Shown here: piece after piece, positions 42,277 through 53,487 of the stretch
Layout: the number at the start of each line of letters is the position of its first letter
How positions within the stretch are numbered: the first letter of the stretch is position 1
DNA from: Nematopogon swammerdamellus
Lineage: Eukaryota; Arthropoda; Insecta; Lepidoptera; Adelidae
NCBI GenBank assembly: GCA_946902875.1
Contig: OX336355.1
Span: 11,436,847 to 11,500,846 of the forward strand
Length of the DNA stretch: 64,000 nucleotides
Direction of reading: 5' to 3'
Notes under the pieces: model-generated
The model's database searches: none
What the model was told of the DNA's origin: nothing
Seen by the model: the letters and a program-made list of their open reading frames with translations, nothing else
Made by a program: the position numbers and the translations under genes

Positions 42277-43437
42277 TGGTAACGAGGCTCTGATGATGGA
42301 GTCAGGAGGTGTACAGTGGAACTCTTCAATCGTTACTAGTAACCCCCTCGAGTTTGGGCTCATATGGTTGGTTTGGACGAGTGTCCCATACTTCTCCCAA
42401 TACACTTGGTGACGAGGGTCTCATGATGGAGTCAGGAGGTGGACAGTGGAACTCTTCAACCGTTACTAGTAATCCGCTCCAGTTTGGGCTCATTTGGTTG
42501 GTTTGGACGAGTGTCCCATACTTCTACCAGTACACTTGGTGACGAGGGTCTGATGATGGAGTCAGGAGGTGTACAGTGGAACTCTTCAACCGTTACTAGT
42601 AACCCCCTCCAGTTGGGGCTCATTTGGTTGGTTTGGACGAGTGTCCCATACTTCTACCAGAACACTTGGTGATGAGGGTCTGATGATGGAGTCAGGAGGT
42701 TGACAGTGGAACTCTTCAACCGTTACTAGTAACGCCCTCGAGTTTGGGCTCATATGGTTGGTTTGGACGAGTGTCCCATACTTCTACCAATACACTTGGT
42801 GACGAGGATCTGATGATGGAGTCAGGAGGTGTACAGTGGAACTCTTCAACTGTTACTAGTAACCCCCTCGAGTTTGGGCTCATATAGTTGGTTTGCACGA
42901 GTGTCCCATACTTCTCCCAATACACTTGGTGACGAGGGTCTCATGATGGAATCAGGAGGTGGACAGTGGAACTCTTCAACCGTTACTAGTAACCCCCTCC
43001 AGTTTGGGCTCATTTGGTTGGTTTGGACGAGTGTCCCATACTTCTACCAGTACACTTGGTGACGAGGGTCTGATGATGGAGTTAGGAGGTGTACAGTGGA
43101 ACTCTTCAACCGTTACTAGTAACGCCCTCGAGTTTGGGCTCATATGGTTGGTTTGGACGAGTGTCCCATACTTCTACCAATACATTTGGTGACGAGGGTC
43201 TGATGATGGAGTCTGGAGGTGTACAGTGGAACTCTTGAACTGTTACTAATAACCCCCTCAAGTTTGGGCTCATTTGGTTGGTTTGGACGAGTGTTCCATA
43301 CTTCTACCAATACACTTGGTGACGAGGGTCTGATGATGGAGTCAGGAGGTGTACAGTGGAATTTTCTAACCGTTACTAGTAACCCCCTCGTGTTTGGGCT
43401 CATTTGGTTTGTTTGGACGAGTGTCCCATACTTGTCG
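42277..43437 (+). repeat. 130-bp tandem array, about nine units
   Basis: Units start near 42277, 42405, 42535, 42665, 42795, 42925, 43055, 43185 and 43315. Each has 'gatgatggagtcaggaggtg', 'gaactcttcaaccgttacta' and 'ggtttggacgagtgtcccat'. The 130-bp period is not a multiple of 3, so frames change each unit and the array is non-coding. The upstream stretch (42125-42276: gaaccgatttttatgaaact) belongs to the same structure, since unit 1 emerges from it. Confidence 0.95.
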
Positions 43438-43814
43438 AACGCAAAATGAAACAGACATACCATCTGTTCAAATTGATTTTGAAAGGGACGGCGGGCACCT
43501 TATCCATCCTAAAGCCATACAGTTTCCAGCAAAGTTTAATTATGGAACAGCTGAGAGACGGATGTTACCGAAAATTTTGGCATGGGCCTCCACTGTGCAT
43601 AAAATGTAGGGCAGTACTGTTGACCATGCTGTCGTGTATTTGGGCTCCAGAATATTTGAGGAGGGTCAAGCGTATGTTGCATTGAGTCGCGTAAAGTCTT
43701 TAGAAGGGCTATGTATTGAGGAGCTTTATTGTGATAAATTGACAGGTAAGAAACCGAGTAACAAAGATGCAATGAGAGAGTTGGAAAGGATGAGGAGTTT
43801 GCGTAATGAATGAT
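43438..43814 (+). pseudogene. C-terminus of a Helitron/PIF1-type helicase, one stop codon
   Basis: A single frame reads through FNYGTAERRMLPKILAWAST, then VHKM, a TAG at 43607-43609, and [27 protein letters not shown] and a proper stop at 43812-43814. WASTVHKMxG is helicase motif V and the ALSR block is motif VI of the PIF1/RecD family. The stop sits where this family has Gln of the 'HKxQG' motif, consistent with one C-to-T change. Nothing upstream of motif V remains; the tandem array takes its place. PIF1-like helicases of this type in insect repeats are usually Helitron Rep-helicase ends, but a host gene fragment is possible. Confidence 0.82.
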
Positions 43815-43847
43815 ACGAGCCAAAAATCAAACTAAAAACGAGTAAAT

Positions 43848-44389
43848 AAAAAAATAGGTAAAAAAACTTTTAAGTTAAACGGTTTTATTAAATAAACTAG
43901 AAAAAAAACATCAGCTGTACAAAAAACTAGAAAATAATAAGGACACAAGCCTGGGCCTTCTTAAGATTTTACGTCTAGGTAAGAAATCGTGCAATACTAG
44001 CGTGCTGTCTTCTCATGTCGGATGCCAAAGGGCACATTGTGTCGCTGCGTCAGCGGAATAAGTAATAAATTGAGACTTTTAACAGACTAATATAAAAACG
44101 TGGGGCGTATAATATGCGTAATAACATGCGCCCCACGTTTTTATATTAGTCTGTTAAAAGTCTCAATTTATTACTTATTCCGCTGACGCAGCGACACAAT
44201 GTGCCCTTTGGCATCCGACATGAGAAGACAGCACGCTAGTATTGCACGATTTCTTACCTAGACGTAAAATCTTAAGAAGGCCCAGGCTTGTGTCCTTATT
44301 ATTTTCTAGTTTTTTGTACAGCTGATGTTTTTTTTTCTAGTTTATTTAATAAAACCGTTTAACTTAAAACTTTTTTTACCTATTTTTTT
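43848..44389. repeat. 0.54-kb near-perfect palindrome, copy 1
   Basis: Arms 43848-44107 and 44129-44389 (about 260 bp each) surround a 21-nt loop at 44108-44128. The arms contain 'taagttaaacggttttatta', 'ggacacaagcctgggccttc' and 'gtgtcgctgcgtcagcggaa'. No ORF. Ends are A/T runs next to aaataggtaaa. It follows the helicase fragment by about 33 bp. Confidence 0.96.
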
Positions 44390-44665
44390 TCATATTATAT
44401 TTTATGTCCGGCGTCTTGTTTACTTAATTTTATTGTTTTGTTAGTATTAAGTTTGTGTCATTCTTCTTCTCTGCGTTTGTGTTCATAATTAAGTCAGGTT
44501 GACTGGCAGAGACTGCCTAAGATAATAATTCCGCCCTTTGTACAATTTTATATTGGAAAGCAATAAAGTATATTCTATTCTATTCTAGTCTATAATATTA
44601 TAAATAGTTCAGTTTTGTAATACAAAATTTGTACCATTTTAAGTAATAGTAAATTTTGAAATTAT
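44390..44665 (+). mobile_element. LINE-type 3' end between the two palindromes
   Basis: 'atgtccggcgtcttgtttac', 'caggttgactggcagagact', 'ataataattccgccctttgt', 'ggaaagcaataaagtatatt' and a tattc microsatellite: an H-like LINE tail. The reverse complement of this whole segment is at 53212-53487. Confidence 0.85.
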
Positions 44666-45207
44666 AAAAAATAGGTAAAAAAACTTTTAAGTTAAACGGT
44701 TTTATTAAATAAACTAGAAAAAAAAAACATCAGCTGTACAAAAAACTAGAAAATAATAAGGACACAAGCCTGGGCCTTCTTAAGATTTTACGTCTAGGTA
44801 AGAAATCGTGCAATACTAGCGTGCTGTCTTCTCATGTCGGATGCCAAAGGGCACATTGTGTCGCTGCGTCAGCGGAATAAGTAATAAATTGAGACTTTTA
44901 ACAGACTAATATAAAAACGTGGGGCGCATGTTATTACGCATATTATACGCCCCACGTTTTTATGTTAGTCTGTTAAAAGTCTCAATTTATTACTTATTCC
45001 GCTGACGCAGCGACACAATGTGCCCTTTGGCATCCGACATGAGAAGTCAGCACGCTAGTATTGCACGATTTCTTACCTAGACGTAAAATCTTAAGAAGGC
45101 CCAGGCTTGTGTCCTTATTATTTTCTAGTTTTTTGTACAGCTGATGTTTTTTTTTCTAGTTTATTTAATAAAACCGTTTAACTTAAAAGTTTTTTTACCT
45201 ATTTTTT
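44666..45207. repeat. 0.54-kb near-perfect palindrome, copy 2
   Basis: Arms 44666-44926 and 44948-45207, loop 44927-44947. Arms match copy 1 almost base for base. The loop is the exact reverse complement of copy 1's loop, i.e. the element is in the other orientation. A few differences break arm symmetry (gagaagtcagc versus gagaagacagc on the right arm). Confidence 0.96.
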
Positions 45208-45210
45208 TTT

Positions 45211-45515
45211 CTGCTGATTTAGAGGGGCCAGAGCACATGCTCCGACAAGCCAATACAATCTCTGAGAACGTAGATGCCATATCGGAGACTTCCCTTTTGA
45301 ATTGCTGGCTATACTGGACCGAGACAGCTATGCGGCCATATTACATCCAGTACGCTGGTACCAACCCAGTCGGCTACAATTTGTGCCTATCACTTGGTAA
45401 GGGAAGGGACCTAGAGTTTTACCTAACGGTGAAGCAGCAGGTGTAGGTATGCACGTAAATTTTTCCGTCAGGAAAACTCATCGATGCATGTCGACCGGAT
45501 TCGAATGTTGGATTC
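45211..45515 (-). mobile_element. SINE-A, truncated at its 3' end
   Basis: Minus strand from a worn B box (attcgaatccaacattcgaa) through body and central domain to 'ggcccctctaaatcagcag', where palindrome 2 begins. The last ~15 bp of SINE-A are missing. Confidence 0.85.
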
Positions 45516-46030
45516 GAACGTGTCATCAAATCGCGATTCACTCCAGAACAGAAAAATGCTTTTGGGCCGGTATAGTTGTTTACGCACAAAAAAAATTTAC
45601 CTCACAAGCATCGTTCGATTGCAACTAAAGATAGTGAACCTGTGGGAAAAGGTAGTAAATATATAAATATATAAAAATAAAAATGCGAAGCGACTGGCAA
45701 CCCTGGATGCAGTGTAACGGTCTCTATTGTTCCGCCCCTGACAGGGCAGCGCCATGATTAATTGCATCTATGAAGCCGGAGTAATTTTCACAAACAGCCC
45801 GATAGTATCTCTGAAAAATGTGTCCGCTTCCAGCGCACCTACGGTGCTGTACAACATTTCATTTAATTAAAATGTTTCGGTATCGGTGAGCTTGCGACTT
45901 ATATTTTTATGTGATACAATATCTTCCTTTTACTATTATTATAAAATGCAACGTTTGTCCGTTATTATTATTAAAATTTCGAAAATTGCTAAATGGATTA
46001 CCGAATAAATAAAAAAAATTAAAAATAAAC
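45516..46030. other. Unassigned stretch
   Basis: No gene recognised. A short 'gcgaagcgactggcaaccct' phrase near 45685 resembles MITE ends but has no partner here. Confidence 0.4.
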
Positions 46031-46400
46031 CAATTTACATCCACGTAAAACCGTAGGTCCCTTTACCTTCTTACCCTACTAGAGGTAGAATTTAATCCGC
46101 CTGCACTGAATATAGCGTCGTGCCCATTACACCGCGGTGAACTAGGTGCCGTGTTAGTGCTTCCCTTTAGTCGCGCCTGCTACACTGAACCGGACGGAAA
46201 ACACGAACTATTGACGCCGACGCTTCTACCGAACTTTCACCCACATCGGGGATCCCACTCCTGTCAGGTTAATCTCTACCACCTAGAAAGGTAAAGGGAA
46301 GACGCTACAATTGAGTGAAATCCGAACCACGGTCAGCCTCAACTGTCGAACGGTCACCCATCCAATTTCTAACCGCGCCCGGGTGTACTTAATGTTCACG
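46031..46400. mobile_element. Two SINE-B pieces joined head to head
   Basis: 46040-46110 is plus-strand SINE-B (gtaaaaccgtaggtcccttt to ctgcactgaatatagcgtcg). 46115-46400 is minus-strand SINE-B (cccattacaccgcggtgaac to accgcgcccgggtgtactta). The central domain therefore occurs twice in opposite orientation. Confidence 0.75.
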
Positions 46401-46469
46401 ATCAATAGTATAACGTATATTGTTCAGTCTCGATCTCTAGTGGTGAATATTACTTTGGTGATCGAGTCG

Positions 46470-46494
46470 CATGATACGTCGCGTCGCGTCGCGT
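46470..46494 (+). repeat. (GTCGC)n short microsatellite
   Basis: About four GTCGC units followed by gtcggctcgag. Confidence 0.8.
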
Positions 46495-46687
46495 CGGCTC
46501 GAGTTAAATACTGGTGACAATTTGTAGGCAAATTTACACTTTGTCGTTTTGACTGATTTATTTGCTTTGCCTTTTTGCGTATTATCATTCAATTCAATTA
46601 CATTTTAGTCTCTGTATCTTTGTTTTATAAATTTCAAAACGAGTTTCAAATATTGTATTTTATTTTTATAAGAAACATTTATAAATT

Positions 46688-47060
46688 ACTAGCTTTTGCC
46701 AGCGGCTTCGCTCGCGTGAAATTCGTATTTAAAAAGAAGAAAGTAAGTAAGCCCGCGCGCCAAAATAAAGGTACGCGGCCTTTATTTTGGCGCGGAGAAT
46801 TCGGTTTTTATGAGAGCCAAATCTTAGTGGAACTGGAACTAAATTTTATGTAGCCTATCCTGTGTCTCGTATAGGTAAATGTGCTTGTACTAAGTTTGAT
46901 CAAATTTGGATGATTGGTTTAAGAGTTATGGAGGAACATACATACATACAGAAAATATTTCTAAAAATCATCAATTTAGTTTTAGTATCATACACAGAGT
47001 CTACAAACTCAGTATCTCATAAAATAAAATAACTTACTCCATGACCATCCCTTACAATTT
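46688..47060 (+). repeat. Interspersed repeat E
   Basis: Head 'actagcttttgccagcggct', 'cgcgtgaaattcgtatttaa', 'tagcctatcctgtgtctcgt', 'aagagttatggaggaacata', 'agtatcatacacagagtcta' and 'ccatgaccatcccttacaat'. A 16-bp-arm hairpin (cgcgccaaaataaagg / loop tacgcgg) at 46756-46794 is specific to this copy. The other long copy is 60984-61358. Confidence 0.85.
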
Positions 47061-48005
47061 TATTATTACTTAGTATTGATTTATTCAAGCTCTTTAAAGG
47101 AATTTAAAATAAAATTTAATGAATACTTATAATTGTAATATAATATATACTACAAATAAGTACGTATTAGTTAATTGAAAAGTAGGTATCCATGAATAAA
47201 TTTAATTACAAGTTTTGTTCAGTCTCTGTTTATTTACTATTATCATTGATATGCTATTATCAAACATTGTTTCTTGCCAAAATTGTGCATAGGGAGTAAA
47301 CACAAAATATATTGCCCTGCCTGCAGCAGACTCAGCTTTGGCAGACTACTATACCCAGTGACTGTACCTATTCATGGAAGCCACGGCCAATAACCTGATT
47401 ATCTCATCATCATACTGCAGTCCTTTGTCTCGACAATTCAAGTTCAGTAACGATGTATCATTACATCATTACGATTACTTTCACTTAACCATACGCGTAA
47501 ACTCGCAATTTGCTGCATTTTCCTTAAACGTCTTCTAATTATACACCGTTAAGGTTCAGATTAGTATAACTCGAGCTAATCTTTTTGAAGCATTGTTCTC
47601 CTTTTGTTTAGAATTTTAAGGAATATCGATTTTATTTATCACGACATAGAGTGCAGAATTGAAATCAGTTTAAAGATATACTTGTGCTGTTTGCATGTGA
47701 GATATGTGCGAGTATGTGAATGCAGTTTATGCATATGTAATTGGATCGGTGTGGTGATGCATTTGGTTTTTTCGACATAGGTTTGTCATCGCTTTTCCAG
47801 CGAAAGGAAAATCGCTGCAAATGTAAGAAGCGAATTCTCCACGCGATACTGGGTTGAAAGGGCAGATATTATTTATTAAACGTACTTTGTGGTCAATTCG
47901 TTTGAAACAATTCGTTCTTTTAGGTTTATCAATATAATGATAATATAAGTGATTGGTTCAGTCACGTGAACACTTTGTACGCGAATGAGTTATTTTATTT
48001 ATTTA
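47061..48005. other. Unassigned stretch
   Basis: AT-rich, no gene or recognised repeat. Confidence 0.4.
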
Positions 48006-48009
48006 TTAT

Positions 48010-48345
48010 TTTTTATGGAAACTGACACGGTTGACTACATCACCTACAACATCCGTAATGCCAGCCCATAACACCGGGTGAACTAGGTGCCGTGTCAGTG
48101 TTTTCCTTCATTTCATGTCGGCTACACTGAACTGGACGGAAAACACGAACTATTTACATAGCCGTTTCGACCGACGTTTCATTCAGTCCAGTCTACATTC
48201 AGTCCCGGGCGGGATAAACCCTACCATCTAGTAAGGTAAGAAAGGAAGAAGCCTACAGTTTTACGTGGAATCCGAACCACGGTCAGCCTCCAACGGTCAA
48301 GCGGTCACCTACCCAAGTACTGACCGCGCTCAGGGTTGCATCTAC
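48010..48345 (-). mobile_element. SINE-B, missing its first bases
   Basis: 'tttatggaaactgacacggt' through the central domain (partly deleted near 48195) to 'ccaagtactgaccgcgctca'. The 5S-like block is present; the tRNA-like start is absent. Confidence 0.88.
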
Positions 48346-48349
48346 CAAC

Positions 48350-48800
48350 AAATCAGTCATACATCAAATAATTGTTGTTACTTCTTTTTCACCAAGTAAC
48401 CATAACCACAGTAGTTAATTTTTTTTTAAAGTTTCCATAAAAAAGATAGATTATTTTGAGTATGAATCCCAATTTTTCATAAGTTTTTTTAAGATTTAAA
48501 CAAAACACGACATAAAAGAACTATTATAAAACCACCTAAATAAAAGCAAAAGCACATTTAAAATACGCAATGAAATTTCAAAAGGAAATGATTGCTCAAC
48601 CAGAAAGAAAACGCAAACATGGATATCAAATGTGGGAATGCACTTAAAGTTGCTGGTGCAACTTTAAACGCTTAGAACAGTAGACGTTCTCGAAACATTA
48701 CACTTTTATCTACGCACCGCGGAAATTAATACATAGAGAGGCGTCAACTTGTCCAGGAGGTGAAAATAAATTGAATTATGACAAAATTACAAATATACAT
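48350..48800. other. Unassigned stretch
   Basis: AT-rich, no gene or recognised repeat. Confidence 0.4.
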
Positions 48801-48804
48801 ACAT

Positions 48805-49050
48805 ACATACCACACGCTGTATCTTGACAATCGAAGCAAGCAGAGTAATCGGTGCTGTGCTGCAAGAACTCTGGTAAATTACAGCACAACACCAATACAA
48901 CGTTTAGGAAATTATTAGGACAAGATAACTATCAAGCAGTAAGTAAGGCACGAAGACCCACTAACTGAAGGACGGTGTGAAGGTGAGAGGTGGCTATCCT
49001 GCGCCCTTTAGCACGGCATCTCGTCCTTATCCCTTAGTCGCCTTTATAAC
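48805..49050 (-). mobile_element. SINE-C, head truncated
   Basis: 'accacacgctgtatcttgac', 'acagcacaacaccaatacaa', 'caagataactatcaagcagt', 'aaggtgagaggtggctatcc' and 'ccttatcccttagtcgcctt'. It begins in tacatacatacata, the mirrored tatg tail. Confidence 0.85.
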
Positions 49051-49139
49051 AAATATATCTTTGTCTATCCTCATTTTCAATATTGGCTTCAAACTATCCT
49101 ATAAGTCCATCGATTAATTTCATCTCCTGTCCCATCCCT

Positions 49140-49540
49140 GAGCGTGTGTTACAGGTTACTTCTCCTGACAAATGACCGCACCTTCTGGTTTCTTCGTCGT
49201 GGCCGTTGTCGGAGAACTCCTCGCTGGAGGGCGCTACACGTTTCAAGTTGGAACTGTCTTCCGGCGAGTGCGTTTACCGATTCCTTAAATCTGGGAGTCT
49301 TCAAACGTCGTCGTATCAATAAGCAACGTACCGCAAATCTGCTGGCATTGCATCTCGCTGGTTTCACGAGGAGAGGTGAACTTATCTCTGTCGACTGCAC
49401 CATTGGTCCTTCGGCACAGCCACCCATGCTGGTTTTCATAAAATATGAATACAAAACTTTATTGCGGGACATACATAACATAAGGACAAAATATCATATT
49501 GCTAATCTTGCCCGTAACAATGAGTGAATGATTTTAGTAC
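49140..49540 (+). pseudogene. LINE ORF C-terminal fragment
   Basis: The 127-codon frame contains SSWNCLPASAFTDSLNLGVF followed by KRRRINKQ. This matches the 'WNxLPxxVFPxxYNLxxFK' motif near the end of CR1/Jockey-like LINE proteins. No RT domain remains upstream. An equally long minus-strand frame is a shadow. Confidence 0.65.
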
Positions 49541-49563
49541 TTTTCGCTTTGTTTGGAGGTTTT

Positions 49564-50240
49564 TTTTATAAAAAATGCGCCATGTGGCGGCGAGCCACCC
49601 ATAAGGTGTCTAACGACGCCCATTGACATTCGGCCGTACGCTATGGTTGCGACTGCCATGCCGGCCTGACAGGTCCCTATTCACACCTCTCTTGAAGGAT
49701 TTGAGGCTGTACTGGGGGGAAATTTGTGGGCATGGAGAGCTTTCTGTGCGTTCTGCCAGTAATGCCGTACGGAGCGGAAACGTGGACCCTGGGCCTGGTC
49801 CACAAATTTAAAGTCGCTCAGCGGGCTATGGAAAGAGCAATGCTCGGCATTTCTTTGACCGATAAAATCCGTAACGACGTGATACGTCAAAGAACTAAGG
49901 TAGTCGACATTGCTAAGGAAATAAGCAAGCTGAAGTGGCAGTGGGCTGGGCACATCTGTCGCAGACCCGACAACCGAAGGGGTAGACGGGTGCTCGAATG
50001 GAGGCCACGTACAAGCAAACGTAGCGTGGGACGCCCCCCGGCTAGGTGGACAGACGACCTAAAAAAGGTAGCCGGGAGTGGATGGATGAGAAGAGCGGAA
50101 GACCGCGTGTGGTGGCGTGCCTTGGGAGAGGGCTATGTCCAGCAGTGGACCGATACAGGCTGATGATTATGAGAGCTTTCTAGTGTTTACCAGTTCTGTG
50201 GAGGAAAGACCTGCAGGTCGAATATAATAACGTTAGGGTC
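49564..50240 (-). pseudogene. LINE I 3' end, interrupted by an RTE insertion
   Basis: 49564-49745 carries the I 3' UTR (catgtggcggcgagccaccc, gtgtctaacgacgcccattg, gccggcctgacaggtcccta, actggggggaaat). 50171-50240 continues the coding side (gttctgtggaggaaagacct), comparable to 16150-16200. The 425-bp RTE fragment lies between. Confidence 0.75.
49746..50170 (+). pseudogene. 5'-truncated RTE LINE inserted in LINE I
   Basis: The frame 49749-50163 encodes VMPYGAETWTL, KLKWQWAGHICRRPDN, GRPPARWTDDLKK and VQQWTDTG, then a stop and a short gatgattat end. It is flanked by the 11-bp duplication gagagctttct at 49735-49745 and 50171-50181. Compared with the 12.2 kb copy it lacks a few residues (TLTMGL reads TLGL), and it is truncated after RT. 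Confidence 0.92.
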
Positions 50241-50649
50241 GTATGGCAATGCCGCATCTGGGTATATATTTCGACGCTACGCATAGAATTGAGCAATACT
50301 CATTCACCTAAGAAGCACCACATTACCGACACCGATAAATCAAACCGTCAAACGAAAGAATTACGATTTTAATCGATACTAAAATACATTGTAAGTCAAA
50401 ATCTATTCACTTTTGGACCGCTAACGTCTTAATGGTCCATAAAAACTATTCTAGTCGATTTATGTGCATCAACTTTGAGTTACTATTTCGTAATTCTGCA
50501 TCGTCGCGGCGATAAAAAGTGTGAGAAAACTCATTGTTTTTTCCAACGGTTATTTTGTCGTTATAAGAGCTTTTAGTGCGTTGACCCGATTCTGGTTATA
50601 GTAGGTATATAGCTAATAGATGAGTTAAGGAAAACATGAAGAAGAGCTT

Positions 50650-50778
50650 TAATTTTTTTATGAAACCCGACATGGTTGGCTACGTCATTCACTACACCGG
50701 TGATGCCATCACAACTTGGTGAGCTAGGTGCCATGTCAGTACTTCCTACATTTCTCTAGCCGGCCACACTGACCTGAA
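50650..50778 (-). mobile_element. SINE-B, 3' end, diverged
   Basis: 'tttatgaaacccgacatggt', 'ttggtgagctaggtgccatg', 'tagccggccacactgacctg'. Confidence 0.75.
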
Positions 50779-50779
50779 T

Positions 50780-51845
50780 GCATGATTAGTTAACGCCTGG
50801 CTAGGTATGATTATTAGTATCTCAAATTGTATTAACCATTTGACAACTTACTTCAAGTATCTTACTATTTATATATAATTTTTTTTTCTTTGGCAAATTA
50901 TATTACATTGTAGTATGTTTAATGTACTAACATAATTAAGTTGGTACAAATTACGTATCAAAGTTTGACATAGGCTCTTCACACCTGATACACTTAATTC
51001 ATAAGTCTTTGTAGTCAGAGCTCTCAGTAAAATTGTTAATATTGCTCTCAAGCTGTGCTTTCGATAGATTGTAAGCGGTGGCCCTAAAACGCTATGCACA
51101 TATGTTTTATATATATAAAAACTATATTTTTCATTCTCTTTTCTATTTACTTTAATTTTATACCCCACTCGAAAGATTTTGAAAATGTTAATAATTTTTT
51201 TAAGTCCTGCGTCAAAAATTTTGAATTTAAAATTTTTTATACCTTAATATTGTCACTTAGTCCTGCGTCCAACATTTTTAATTTTAAATTTTTTTATAGC
51301 CTATTTTATTATCATTTTTATAATTAAGACAAAACCAATGACAAATTTTGTTAAAGTTCATCAAGCAGTTTAGGCTCCAGATCATAATTCAGAGCCTTCA
51401 GAAATAAACATGAATTACACATGCACTCGAAAAACATAACGCTCCTTTTGCTTCGCGCAATCCAGGTAAGAATACCACAGCAGGTCTGACAATACAGACC
51501 GATTATATGTATCCAATGAAACCATTATTTATCTAAGGAATGGTGGGTTGTAGGAGTTAGTAATATGTCGCCGGAAGACCACCTAAAATACTTCGGTGAC
51601 TTCGCTAATCAATCCTAAATGTCACATTCGAGGAATAGTTGACCAGTAAGGTCAACAATATTAATTCTGATTCTTTCAAAGTAAAGAGACATAAGTGGGA
51701 GTCCAGCAATTCAGATTCTAGGAAGAGGCCATCGTGGCCGGTCGATAATAAGTCGTATAGACACAGAATAGATATTAGTACTGACTGGCGTATACTGGTA
51801 TAGACGTAGGGGGTTCTGTAGCTATTTCCTTCTTACACGTATAGC
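50780..51845. other. Mostly unassigned stretch
   Basis: AT-rich. A two-unit direct repeat of about 57 bp (agtcctgcgtc ... ttttttata) occurs at 51203-51300. No gene found. Confidence 0.45.
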
Positions 51846-51847
51846 GA

Positions 51848-52091
51848 GTGCCCATAACACCTTGGTGAACTAGGTGCCATGTCAGCCTTTGGTCGTGCCG
51901 GCTATACTGAACTGGATGGAAAATACCAACTAATCTAGTAAGGTAAGAAGGGAATGGACCTACAGTTTTACGTGGAATCCGAACCACGCTCAACCTCCAA
52001 CGGTCGAACGGCCACCCATTGAAGTTCTGACCGCGCCCAGGTCTGCGTATGATCGTGAACGATAGTCGACCGACCACGCCACCGGCTGACA
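51848..52091 (-). mobile_element. SINE-B, variant head, internal deletion
   Basis: 'gcccataacaccttggtgaa' to 'gtcgaccgaccacgccaccg'. About 80 bp of the central domain and 'cgaaacggctatg' block are missing. The head has 'gcgcccaggtctgcgtatga', the variant form shared with 7685-8033. Confidence 0.82.
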
Positions 52092-53210
52092 AGAGTATAA
52101 AATTTTTCGTACCAAAGTATTAGCAATTAATTGTCATACTAATTGTATCAATTCGAAGTGTAAGAATTTGTGATTTTTATTTTCCTCAAAGGTTTTCTTT
52201 ATAACCGTTTCAGCGATCACTTCAAAATAGTTTTCATGACGTGACAATTATTCTTTTGGTGTGATTGTACCATGTTTTAAATATTTCATTGACAAGTTTA
52301 TTGACGCTACATTAAATAATAACCGCTAAATTAAGTAGATAGTAGTAGTATTAGGTAAGTAGTATTAGATTGTAGTCTATAAGCATAAGATAGATTAATT
52401 GTTTTTGTCTTTTATCTTGGTTCTGTACAGCCCTTGTCATTGGTTTCATTGTTTTTAATTGTTTTTCATTGTTGTTACATTTCATACTATAGTTGCCATT
52501 CGAAAGATAACGAATTAAAGTGCAAAATGTATTTGCCTTCGAATGATAATAAATTATTATTATTAAAACCTAAAACCGTTGCTTTGCCGTAAACAAGTAC
52601 TAAATTTACTACAAATAAAAATATTCAAATAATAGTTTTGGGAATGCCCTGAACAGCGCTTGTGACGTACAGACATATAGACAGAAATACACCTGACCGA
52701 TTTTATAAGGCAGTTGGCCACGAAACCCTAAAAAAAAATTCCCGTCGTTAAAAGTCGAATTATTATTCAAGTGTTGGAAGCCTTTTTAAGTAGACGTAAT
52801 TGTAACAATGACATTTAAACAAATCCCATACATACTTGACAATGTTTACGATTCAATAAAACTATCTAAATAAAATTTTTACTAGCCAGTTTCTTTGTGA
52901 GTACGAGTATGTATTAGTACCTACGTGACTTTCTATTGGGAAGGGTTTCCGTTGCCAGTTTTTAGTGTGCATAAAGATTTGAAGAAAAAGTGCACTTAAA
53001 TACTTATAGTGTAATTAATGACTTTATCTAAGTAGCATTCCATAGGTAGGTATTAAATTTTGCATTATTTTAAAGCAGCCGAACTCAAGATATTCCAAAA
53101 CAACATTTTGTTTGTATGAAATTAATACTTAAATTAAATTAATCTCAAAATACATAAAAACTAAAAAGTATTAAAATATAATTGAAGATATTTAATTTTG
53201 ATATATTTCA
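52092..53210. other. Mostly unassigned stretch
   Basis: AT-rich, no gene. A repeat J piece is at 52660-52740 (gacgtacagacatatagaca, cctgaccgattttataaggc, cacgaaaccctaaaa). Confidence 0.5.
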
Positions 53211-53211
53211 A

Positions 53212-53487
53212 AATTTACTATTACTTAAAATGGTAGGTACAAATTTTGCATTACAAAACTGAACTATTTATAATATTATAGACTAGAATAGAATATACTT
53301 TATTGCTTTGGAATATAAAATTGTACAAAGGGCGGAATTATTATCTTAGGCAGTCTCTGCCAGTCAACCTGACTTAATTATGAACACAAACACAGAGAAG
53401 AAGAATGACACAAACTTAATACTAACAAAACAATAAAATTAAGCAAACAAGACGCCGGACATAAAATATAATATGAAAAATAGGTAA
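53212..53487 (-). mobile_element. LINE-type 3' end, copy of the 44.4-kb segment
   Basis: Reverse complement of 44390-44665 with few differences: 'ctagaatagaatatacttta', 'tttgtacaaagggc'-side sequence, 'cagtctctgccagtcaacct', 'aaacaagacgccggacataa'. It ends 'tatgaaaaataggtaaaata', which holds the sequence found at the palindrome ends, but there is no palindrome here. Confidence 0.88.

Noticed and set aside
42309..43463. Several 70-107 codon ORFs on both strands
   Set aside because: All come from the 130-bp tandem array, whose period shifts frame each unit.
49149..49481. 110-codon minus-strand ORF
   Set aside because: It overlaps the plus-strand frame that has the recognisable LINE C-terminal motif, so it is a shadow.
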